Shown here piece after piece: positions 37,974 through 46,200 of a stretch of DNA of 64,000 bases. Where the stretch lies: contig NZ_JAYREK010000001.1 in NCBI RefSeq assembly GCF_041908905.1, forward strand, positions 321,091-385,090. The letters are read 5' to 3'. The position numbers and the translations under genes are program-made. How positions within the stretch are numbered: position 1 is the stretch's first letter; each line of letters opens with the position of its first letter. The DNA is from Zoogloea sp041908905. GTDB taxonomy: Bacteria > Pseudomonadota > Gammaproteobacteria > Burkholderiales > Rhodocyclaceae. The notes under the pieces were generated by a model, which saw only the letters and a program-made list of their open reading frames with translations, ran no database searches and was not told the DNA's origin.

Positions 37974-38240
37974 ATGAAAGCCATCATTCGCCTGGGCGAC
38001 CCGACCGACCACGGTGGCCAGGTGGTCGGCAGCGGCGCGCCTTACTACCTTGTCGATGGCATCCCCGTCGCCCTGCTCGGCGACCCGTGCTCCTGCCCGA
38101 AGCGGGGCCACGGCAACTGCGTGATCGCCGAGGGCGACCCGGACCACCGGATCAACGGCGTCCCGGTCGCCTATGCAGGGCACAAGACCTCCTGCGGTGC
38201 CACGCTGATCGCCACCCTCCAGACCTGTGGCAAGTCGTGA
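37974..38240 (+). CDS. PAAR-domain spike tip protein
   Basis: An 88-residue protein made of a single PAAR domain that caps VgrG. It opens MKAIIRLGDPTDHGGQVVGSG and has the repeated PAAR/DUF4150-like turns and the metal-ligand pattern (His13, CSCPKRGHGNC, HKTSCGA). It has no effector extension. It ends the vgrG-lipase-immunity-PAAR operon, 20 bp after the immunity gene. The longer open frame upstream is out-of-phase noise over the immunity gene. Confidence 0.88.
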   Translation: MKAIIRLGDPTDHGGQVVGSGAPYYLVDGIPVALLGDPCSCPKRGHGNCVIAEGDPDHRINGVPVAYAGHKTSCGATLIATLQTCGKS

Positions 38241-38253
38241 GGCCCGCTGCCCC

Positions 38254-39165
38254 TCAGCCCTGCCGATACTTCTGCCAGCCGCTCCAGCTGTACACCAGCA
38301 GCCCGGCCCAGATCAGCGCGAACGTGACGATCCGGGCGGGCTGCAGATCCTCGCCGAAGATCCACACCGCGGTCACCAGCTGCATCGTCGGGTTGATGTA
38401 CATCAGCATGCCGATGGTGGCCAGGTTGAGGCGCTGGGTGGCGGCCGCAAACAGCATCAGCGGCAACGCCGTCATCAGCCCGGACATGGCCAGCAGAAAG
38501 TCGGTGACGCCGTCGTGGCCGGTGAACACCGCGTGCCCCTGGCTGCTCTGCCACAGCGTGTACAGCCCCACCAGCGGCAGCATCGACAGGGTCTCGAGCC
38601 ACAGCCCCGACACCGCATCCACCGGCACCTGCTTGCGCACCAGCCCATAGAGCCCGAAGGTGCCCCCCAGAAACAGCGACACCCAGGGCAGGCTGCCGAG
38701 GGCCACGAACTCGTTGCCCACCGCCGCCACGGCCAGCCCGACGGCGGCCCACTCCTTGCCGTTGAGGCGCTCCTTGAGCACCAGCATCCCCAGCACCACA
38801 TTCACCAGCGGCACCAAAAAGTAGCCCAGGCTGCCGGCGATCACCAGCTGCTGGTCCACCGCCCACAAAAAACCCAGCCAGTTGGCCCCCACCAGCCACG
38901 CAGCCGCGGTGAGGCGCAGCAGCGTGCCGGGCCGCCTCAACGCCGCCCCCACCTGGCTCCAGCCGCGCCGGGCGGCGAGGATCAGGGTGACCACCAGGCA
39001 GGCCCACAGGGCCCGGTTGCACAGCACGTCGGCCGGGCTCACGTGGCCCAGCTGGCGAAAGAACAGCGGAAAGAAGCCCCAGATGCCATAGGCACCCAGG
39101 CCGAAGGCGATGCCGGAGAGAGTTTTACCTTTGTCCACGCTCAAACCTGGGGAGAAATCGGACAT
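38254..39165 (-). CDS. rarD: EamA-family transporter RarD
   Basis: A 303-residue membrane protein with ten helices and RarD-specific sequence. The start is GIAFGLGAYGIWGFFPLFFRQLGHVSP, then LLRLTAAAWLVGANWLGFLWAV and SLGYFLVPLVNVVLGMLVLKERL. RarD is linked to chloramphenicol sensitivity in Pseudomonas, but its substrate is unknown. The Met at 39165 (MSDFSPG) is preferred over a Met eight codons upstream. It converges with the PAAR gene after 13 bp. Confidence 0.9.
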   Translation of the reverse strand: MSDFSPGLSVDKGKTLSGIAFGLGAYGIWGFFPLFFRQLGHVSPADVLCNRALWACLVVTLILAARRGWSQVGAALRRPGTLLRLTAAAWLVGANWLGFLWAVDQQLVIAGSLGYFLVPLVNVVLGMLVLKERLNGKEWAAVGLAVAAVGNEFVALGSLPWVSLFLGGTFGLYGLVRKQVPVDAVSGLWLETLSMLPLVGLYTLWQSSQGHAVFTGHDGVTDFLLAMSGLMTALPLMLFAAATQRLNLATIGMLMYINPTMQLVTAVWIFGEDLQPARIVTFALIWAGLLVYSWSGWQKYRQG

Positions 39166-39264
39166 GCACGGTAGCACTCTCCGCCTCAAAACGAGCTTGG
39201 GGTTTTCCGCGAGAGGCCCGCTCGGGCCTACAATGGTGACATTACATTACAAGGGCAGCCCACC

Positions 39265-39591
39265 ATGCTGATCATCTTCAAATCCCCCGCCAGCGGCGAC
39301 GTGATCATGTTCGAAAAAAATGGCAAGGAGATGCTGAGCGTGCTCGGCAAAGACCCGGCCGATGCGAAGGGCATCGTCACCGTCGAGCAGCTGCCCGGCG
39401 CCATCGCCGCGGTGCGCGCGGCCATCGACGCCGACAAGACGCGCCTCGCCGAGAGCGCCCCAGCCACTGAAGACGACGGCGACGCCAAGCCTGCCGGTGG
39501 CGGCGTGAGCTTCTTCCAGCGCGCGGTGCCGCTGCTCGAGCTGCTCGAGCGCTCCCTCAAGGACAAGGTGCCGGTGACCTGGGGCGTGTGA
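39265..39591 (+). CDS. DUF1840 domain protein
   Basis: A 108-residue protein that is one DUF1840 domain: MLIIFKSPASGDVIMFEKNG at the start, an Ala-rich acidic linker in the middle, and the conserved end SFFQRAVPLLELLERSLKDKVPVTWGV (cut here to its pattern FQRAxPLLELLxxS, VxWGV). The family is almost restricted to Betaproteobacteria and supports the taxonomic assignment. Function is unknown; cytoplasmic. Confidence 0.87.
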   Translation: MLIIFKSPASGDVIMFEKNGKEMLSVLGKDPADAKGIVTVEQLPGAIAAVRAAIDADKTRLAESAPATEDDGDAKPAGGGVSFFQRAVPLLELLERSLKDKVPVTWGV

Positions 39592-39667
39592 CGCCCTCCA
39601 CCACGGCTGCCGCCCTGCCCCGCCGCGAGCCGGCGGGCTTCCCATCACTCCAACAAAAACGCATTCG

Positions 39668-40030
39668 ATGACTCAGCGCGACATCGACCTGGCCCTTGAT
39701 ATCGTCCGCGAGACCCTGCCCCACCTGGGCATTCCGCGGCACCTGTGCACCCGCAAGCTGTCGCCGGCCGGCCGGGTGCTGGGGCAATACCGGTGGCACT
39801 CCGACACCCTGCGCCTCAACCCGCGCTACCTGGCGCGGCTCTCCGACGACGACGCGCTGGACCTCCTCGACACCATGGTCCACGAGCTGCTCCACAAGGC
39901 CTCGCCCCTCTGGAAGCAGCTCCGCGACAGCTTCCGGCCTCACCCGGACATCTGGCTGAACTGCGAAAAGATCGTCGCCGAAGTCGGCCCGATGTACCTC
40001 GCCCGGCGCCGTGCCGAGGAAGCGGGCTAG
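39668..40030 (+). CDS. SprT-like zinc metalloprotease-fold protein
   Basis: A 120-residue protein with the zinc-binding helix MVHELLHKASPLW (HExxH at 72-76) characteristic of SprT-like domains. The preceding strands (LGQYRWHSDTLRLNPRYL) also match. It lacks the C-terminal zinc ribbon of full SprT (about 165 residues), so it is a minimal version. The substrate is unknown; relatives process DNA-protein crosslinks in eukaryotes. It lies 76 bp after the DUF1840 gene. Confidence 0.75.
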   Translation: MTQRDIDLALDIVRETLPHLGIPRHLCTRKLSPAGRVLGQYRWHSDTLRLNPRYLARLSDDDALDLLDTMVHELLHKASPLWKQLRDSFRPHPDIWLNCEKIVAEVGPMYLARRRAEEAG

Positions 40031-40059
40031 CCTCAAGCCGCCAGCGGGCAACGCGCGCC

Positions 40060-41907
40060 TCAGGCGCTGGTGAGCTGGGCGTAGAGCAGCGGCAGGCGGG
40101 CGGGCAGCTCGGAGGGCTTGCGCAGGATGGTGTAGCCGGCCGGGCCGAAGAGGTGGGGCAGGTAGCCCTGGCCTTCCTTGTCGATGGTCACGCAGAAGGG
40201 CCGCACGCCCTCCTGGCGGGCCGCGTTGAGGCTCATCCGGGTGTCCTCGATGCCGTAGCGCCCCTCGTAGTGGTCCACGTCGTTGGGCTTGCCGTCCGAC
40301 AGGATGAGCAGCAGCTTGAGGGCCTCCGGCCGCCTGGCCAGGATCTGCGTGGCGTAGCGGATCGCCGCCCCGATGCGGGTGTAGAAGCCCGGCTTGAGCG
40401 CCCCGATGCGGCCCCGGATGCGCGCGTCGGCGGGCTCGTCGAAATCCTTGATGCGGTGGAAGCGGATGTGGTCGCGCTTGCGCGACGAGAAGCCGTACAG
40501 CCCGAAGGGGTCGCCGGTGGCGCCCAGGGCCTCGGAGAACAGCCACAGGCTGTCGCGGATCACGTCGATCACCCGCTGCTCGTCGCTCACCCAGGTGTCG
40601 GTGGACAGCGACAGATCAGCCAGCACCAGGCAGCACAGGTCGCGCTCGCGGCGCTCGCAGGCCAGGTAGCCGCCGGCGTTGCTGACCGCGTGGCCGGTGC
40701 GCCGGTCGGCGAAGGCGCGCACGCAGGCGTCGATGTCGAGCTCGGGGCCTTCCGGCTGGTTCTTCAGCCAGCGCCGGGCCGGGGTGAGGGCCTCGAACTG
40801 GTGGCGCAGGCGCCGCGCCGGGCGCAGCAGGTGGGAGGGCAGCTCGCAGGGCGCGGCGTTGCGCGGGTCGAGCACCGTGAGGCGGCACATGTCGCGCTTG
40901 AGCTGCTGCTTCTTCCAGTCCCACTCGGGCAGCAGGATGCCGCTTTGCAGCGGGATGTCGTCCTGGGCGGCCGAGGGCAGGTCGAGGTCGAAGCGCAGCT
41001 TTGAAGCCGTATCGCGGCCGTCCTGGGCCACCGCGATGCGGTCCATGTCGGCGGCGGCGCGGGCCGGGTCGTCGCTCTCGTCGTCATCGTGGCCGCGGTT
41101 GACCTTCACGTACTCGGCAAACGACAGCAGGCTCTCGGCGCGGAAGGGCAGGATCAGGCCATTCTTGCCGTCGGGCATGTCCTCCCGCTGGGCCTGGCGG
41201 CGGCGGTCGGCGGCGTCGTGGGTCTTGTTGGCACCGTCGGGCCGCTCGGCCGGGGTGGCGGGCGGCTCGGCCTGGCGCCGGTCGAGGGCCACCGGCGCCG
41301 GGTACAGCCACAGGGCCACCGGCGTCGGCGGACGCTTGGCCGCCGGCAGCGCCGCCACGCTGCCCGGCTCGGTCAGGGCCTGGCGGATCGCCCGCTCGGC
41401 GGCGGCCTCGTCGGCCGGCAGCTTGCGCGGGTCGGGCCGCTCGGCGACGACCGCCTCCACCAGCCGGCGGTAGCGCGACGCGAAGCCCGGAAAGGCCGCC
41501 AGGGTCGCCGCGCTGGCCGCCTGGTTGGCGGTGATCCAGCTGTCGGCCGCCAGCCCACCGGCCGGCAGCGCCGCCCCCTGGGCGATCAGCCACAGGTAGA
41601 GGTCGCGGTTGAGGCTGCGCTCGGCAAACAAAGCGATCTCGGCCGGCAGGCGCAGGGTCTCGTCGTCGCGGGCTGCCTGGGCGGCCTTCTCGCCCACGTG
41701 GGCGATGCGCGCCAGCCAGCCGCGCCGGGCGCCGTGCTCGACCTCGGCCGCCGGCGCCACCCGCAGGCCCGGATCGCCCCCCAGCGCGCGGAACAGGATG
41801 CCCGCGGTGCGCTCGATGCTCTCCAGCCGCACCGCCGCCTGGGGGTAGCTGCGGGTCGCCGCCCGGGTGATGAAGCGGTGCCACAGCCCGCCGATGAACT
41901 CTTCCAT
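40060..41907 (-). CDS. norD: Nitric oxide reductase activation protein NorD (VWA domain)
   Basis: A 615-residue protein with a C-terminal von Willebrand A domain. The metal-ion-dependent adhesion site is LADLSLSTDTW (DxSxS), with the threonine and aspartate elements further on (GFYTRIGAAIRY, LILSDGKPNDVDHYEGRYG). The last motif, SDGKPNDxDxYEGxYGxxDT, is diagnostic of NorD/CbbO-type proteins. NorD works with the AAA+ ATPase NorQ to mature nitric oxide reductase. Neither norQ nor norCB is next to it here. The N-terminal 200 residues are helical. Confidence 0.87.
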   Translation of the reverse strand: MEEFIGGLWHRFITRAATRSYPQAAVRLESIERTAGILFRALGGDPGLRVAPAAEVEHGARRGWLARIAHVGEKAAQAARDDETLRLPAEIALFAERSLNRDLYLWLIAQGAALPAGGLAADSWITANQAASAATLAAFPGFASRYRRLVEAVVAERPDPRKLPADEAAAERAIRQALTEPGSVAALPAAKRPPTPVALWLYPAPVALDRRQAEPPATPAERPDGANKTHDAADRRRQAQREDMPDGKNGLILPFRAESLLSFAEYVKVNRGHDDDESDDPARAAADMDRIAVAQDGRDTASKLRFDLDLPSAAQDDIPLQSGILLPEWDWKKQQLKRDMCRLTVLDPRNAAPCELPSHLLRPARRLRHQFEALTPARRWLKNQPEGPELDIDACVRAFADRRTGHAVSNAGGYLACERRERDLCCLVLADLSLSTDTWVSDEQRVIDVIRDSLWLFSEALGATGDPFGLYGFSSRKRDHIRFHRIKDFDEPADARIRGRIGALKPGFYTRIGAAIRYATQILARRPEALKLLLILSDGKPNDVDHYEGRYGIEDTRMSLNAARQEGVRPFCVTIDKEGQGYLPHLFGPAGYTILRKPSELPARLPLLYAQLTSA

Positions 41908-41935
41908 GTCTGCCTGCCGCCTGTTGTCGCCCGCC

Positions 41936-42733
41936 TCAGCGGGCCGTCCAGCCCCCGTCGATCAGCTGCGCCGAACCGGTGACCGATCGGGCCGCCTCCG
42001 AGCACAGGAAGACCGCGAAGGCCGCCACTTCGTCCGCCTCGATGAACTGCCGGGTGGGCTGCGCCGCCAGGATCACCTCGCGGATCACCCGGTCTTCGGG
42101 CAGGTTGTGCACCCGGGCCTGGTCCACCACCTGCTTCTCCACCAGCGGCGTGCGCACGTAACCCGGGCACAGCGCGTTGCAGGTGATGCCCTGCTCCGCC
42201 ACCTCGAGGGCCACCGCCTTGGAGAACCCCACCACCGCGTGCTTGGTGGCCGTGTACGGCGCCTTGAAGGGCGACGCCACCAGCCCGTGGGCCGACGCAA
42301 TGTTGATGATCCGCCCCCAGCCCTGGGCCTTCATGCCCGGCAGCGCCGCCTTGGTGGTGTGGAACACCGCCGACACGTTGATGGCCAGCATCTGCGCCCA
42401 GTTCTCGTCGGGGAAGGCATCCACCGCCGCCACGTGCTGGATGCCGGCGTTGTTCACCAGGATGTCGAGCCCGCCGAAGGCCACCACCGTGGCCTCCACC
42501 AGCCCCCGCGCCGCCGCCGCGTCGGCCAGGTTGGCCGACAGATAGCCCGGCTCGGTGCCGGTCGCGGCAGCCCGCGCCACCCGCAGCGCTTCGGCCTCGG
42601 CCGCCGGCCGCGAGCCATGCAGCATCACCCGCGCCCCGGCCCGCGCCAGCGCCTGCGCCACCGCCAGCCCGATCCCCGAGGTCGACCCCGTCACCAGGGC
42701 CCGCCTGCCCGCCAGTTCTTCCGTCTTGATCAT
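41936..42733 (-). CDS. bdhA: 3-hydroxybutyrate dehydrogenase (SDR family)
   Basis: A 265-residue short-chain dehydrogenase that interconverts (R)-3-hydroxybutyrate and acetoacetate with NAD. The nucleotide motif is VTGSTSGIGLAVA, the NNAG motif is ILVNNAGIQHVAAVDAF, the catalytic Ser is in NIASAHGLVAS, and the Tyr/Lys pair is in YTATKHAVVG. The QHVAxVxxFP stretch and the C-terminal SAQLIDGGWTAR are typical of this enzyme. It fits the degradation of polyhydroxybutyrate, which is common in the group. The ATG 42733 is preferred; a Met seven codons upstream exists. Confidence 0.88.
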   Translation of the reverse strand: MIKTEELAGRRALVTGSTSGIGLAVAQALARAGARVMLHGSRPAAEAEALRVARAAATGTEPGYLSANLADAAAARGLVEATVVAFGGLDILVNNAGIQHVAAVDAFPDENWAQMLAINVSAVFHTTKAALPGMKAQGWGRIINIASAHGLVASPFKAPYTATKHAVVGFSKAVALEVAEQGITCNALCPGYVRTPLVEKQVVDQARVHNLPEDRVIREVILAAQPTRQFIEADEVAAFAVFLCSEAARSVTGSAQLIDGGWTAR

Positions 42734-42934
42734 CTGCTCCGGTCTCCTTGCCACCCCGCCGCCAGGCCCCTGCCCGGCAGTCCGGGAAACACGCCGGGAA
42801 TCCTAGCGCAGCCCGCCGCCGGAAGGCGTCCGGCGTGGCCCGAAAAGCGGGGCCGCATGGGCAGGAATGTAGCTGGACGGCGAGCGCGGCGCCCTGTTCT
42901 GGCTCAAGTCGGGGGAGGTTGCGTTGCGCGGCGG

Positions 42935-43231
42935 CAGGCATGATCAGACGCGGCCGTGCATTGGCGAGATTACGCAGGCGCTGTCTACGCAATCTGCCGG
43001 AGAGGTAGCAACCGGCGATACCGCCGCGTGGCAGTCAGAACGCCGGGGATTGCGCGCAACACGGTGCGGCGGTATCTGGCCGCGGGCTTCATCCTGCCAA
43101 ACCCGACAGGGTAGCGGTGGACCACGAAAGATCGAAAGGTCCGTCAGAGTGAGACTGGCTCCATTACGCCGATCCGGCGCTGGCTCCAATGTGCCGATCA
43201 TCAAGTGGCTCCTATGTGCCGGTCGGTGACA
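42935..43231 (+). mobile_element. Relic of an IS21-family insertion sequence
   Basis: The 508 bp between bdhA and the CRISPR array hold no intact gene. I see nothing recognisable in 42734-42934. From about 42935 there is debris of an IS21 element: an IstA helix-turn-helix fragment (43028-43114) and then three direct repeats with a 25-bp period (TGGCTCC.T/A..G.GCCG at 43156, 43181 and 43206). They end in GTGACA at 43226-43231. Such multiple terminal repeats ending in a TGACA/TGTCA tip are the hallmark of IS21-family ends. The tip is only 10 bp from the first CRISPR repeat at the trailer side. The left end was not found, so the element is internally deleted. Confidence 0.65.
43028..43114 (+). 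pseudogene. istA: istA transposase N-terminal fragment
   Basis: Twenty-eight codons starting at a GTG read a classical IstA helix-turn-helix, PGIARNTVRRYLAAGF, and then hit a TAG. Intact IstA proteins have about 400-500 residues, so this is a remnant. Its orientation is toward the CRISPR array. Confidence 0.65.
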
Positions 43232-43241
43232 CCTGTCCAGC

Positions 43242-46200
43242 CGGTTCATCCCCGCGGGTGCGGGGAACACTTGACCAGGGGCCGCAGTCTGTTCAATCGT
43301 CACGGTTCATCCCCGCGAGCGCGGGGAACACCCAGGCCCGCTCAGCGCCGGCAACTCGACGCGCGGTTCATCCCCGCGAGCGCGGGGAACACGAGGGCGT
43401 GAACACCAGCGAAGGCGAAGCCACCGGTTCATCCCCGCGAGCGCGGGGAACACTGCAACCTGCGCTCCAGCCTCCCGGTATCCACCGGTTCATCCCCGCG
43501 AGCGCGGGGAACACCGAGTCGCCCGACTCGTACCGGATCTGGCTGGCGGTTCATCCCCGCGAGCGCGGGGAACACGCTGGCCCTGGCCGGCTGCGCAACA
43601 ACGTCGCCGGTTCATCCCCGCGAGCGCGGGGAACACTCTCGAAGCCCTACCGTTCGTTTGACTACTGACGGTTCATCCCCGCGAGCGCGGGGAACACTTG
43701 GGCGACGGCGCCAGGATCGAGGTGATCGCCGGTTCATCCCCGCGAGCGCGGGGAACACCAGCAGGAGCTGGCGGATGCTGTCCGCGACGCCGGTTCATCC
43801 CCGCGAGCGCGGGGAACACTCCTTGATGCCAACCCAGGCTTGCAGCGAATCCGGTTCATCCCCGCGAGCGCGGGGAACACCGCCGGCTCCGGTCGGACAT
43901 GAGCAGATGGCGCGGTTCATCCCCGCGAGCGCGGGGAACACCGCGACAACGGGCACAAAAAGCACAGAAATTCCGGTTCATCCCCGCGAGCGCGGGGAAC
44001 ACTTATATGCAATCGCGACGCGAGTCGGCTGGATCGGTTCATCCCCGCGAGCGCGGGGAACACCCGCTGCCGGCCACGCCTGCCGTGGGCGACACCGGTT
44101 CATCCCCGCGAGCGCGGGGAACACCGGTTGACGCCCGGGCGGGCGGGCACCGAGAGCGGTTCATCCCCGCGAGCGCGGGGAACACGTCGGTGCCGATCAT
44201 CCAAAGCTCGGCGCCGTCCGGTTCATCCCCGCGAGCGCGGGGAACACACAACGCCATCGGCCAGCGTGTCGCCTACTGGCGGTTCATCCCCGCGAGCGCG
44301 GGGAACACGCGTACTCCATGCGAACCGGGCTCTTCGTGGTCGGTTCATCCCCGCGAGCGCGGGGAACACGGCTGTGGTCCTCTCTGACGCCCGACCTCAT
44401 CCGGTTCATCCCCGCGAGCGCGGGGAACACACCTTTTGCGCCTCATCGGGGCTCATGCCGATCGGTTCATCCCCGCGAGCGCGGGGAACACGCAATGAGC
44501 TTGTGGGCCGAACGGCTCGCCGGCGGTTCATCCCCGCGAGCGCGGGGAACACGATGCTGTCGGTGGCACTGATGCGAACTCTGGCGGTTCATCCCCGCGA
44601 GCGCGGGGAACACCGATGACGTCTCAGCAGCTCGCTGCCGACGCCCGGTTCATCCCCGCGAGCGCGGGGAACACATTACAACGCCTGGCGCCAGGACGAC
44701 AGCGAGCGGTTCATCCCCGCGAGCGCGGGGAACACGAAGCCCTGGGCTTCGTTCTTGCTCATGCCGACGGTTCATCCCCGCGAGCGCGGGGAACACTTCA
44801 CGGCCCACGTCGGGCAAGGCCGTGAATACGGTTCATCCCCGCGAGCGCGGGGAACACCATCAGGGTACTGCTGGCCTCAGTTCCGACCACGGTTCATCCC
44901 CGCGAGCGCGGGGAACACGACTTACGAAACGGTGAAATTCGCTATTGTTCCGGTTCATCCCCGCGAGCGCGGGGAACACGCAATGCCCACCGCCGAGCTA
45001 TCGCGGCTAATCGGTTCATCCCCGCGAGCGCGGGGAACACGCTTGAAAACCGCAGCGTGTAGATGAAGATCGAGGTTCATCCCCGCGAGCGCGGGGAACA
45101 CGGCGAACACCGACACCAGGGCGGCGCGGGCGTCGGTTCATCCCCGCGAGCGCGGGGAACACTCGAATACCATGCGAACCGCCGCAAGCAGATGCGGTTC
45201 ATCCCCGCGAGCGCGGGGAACACTCGATCAGGGTGTCGTTGCTGCGGGCGGCCTGCGGTTCATCCCCGCGAGCGCGGGGAACACGCCGACGGCGCGGTGT
45301 ACATGCTGAGCCAGGCCGGTTCATCCCCGCGAGCGCGGGGAACACGCCTACGGGGCGCCTTTCAGCCTCCAGTCGGACGGTTCATCCCCGCGAGCGCGGG
45401 GAACACTGCGCGAAAGGACGCCGAAGTTTATGCAATAGCGGTTCATCCCCGCGAGCGCGGGGAACACGCGCGGCGTGATTGCGGTGGGGTGTGTCATGTC
45501 GGTTCATCCCCGCGAGCGCGGGGAACACGGGCAGCCGGTGATGTGCGGGCTGTTCGGCTTCGGTTCATCCCCGCGAGCGCGGGGAACACCTCTCGGAAGA
45601 CTGCGCCCGCAAGATCGCCCGCGGTTCATCCCCGCGAGCGCGGGGAACACGTGAAGGACGCGCAGAAGAAGGAACATCCGTGCGGTTCATCCCCGCGAGC
45701 GCGGGGAACACGGATCTCGGCAAGGGCACCGGCGATGAGGTGACGGTTCATCCCCGCGAGCGCGGGGAACACGCGCAGGAGTGCGTCCCCCTTCAGCCAG
45801 GAGACGGTTCATCCCCGCGAGCGCGGGGAACACTCATCATCGGCTCGAACACCGAGCTTAACTACCGGTTCATCCCCGCGAGCGCGGGGAACACGCCTTG
45901 CCCAGCTCGGCCACGGCGCGGGCCACCGGTTCATCCCCGCGAGCGCGGGGAACACATGAGCCCCTGAGAATCCACGCAATCATCCGCACGGTTCATCCCC
46001 GCGAGCGCGGGGAACACAATTGCGCGTGCGGTGGTGGAGTCGAAACGCGCGGTTCATCCCCGCGAGCGCGGGGAACACGACCTTGCACATGGAGGGGGCC
46101 GCGGATCTGTCGGTTCATCCCCGCGAGCGCGGGGAACACGAGCGCATAGCACTTGCGCCCGCGCTTGCCGACCGGTTCATCCCCGCGAGCGCGGGGAACA

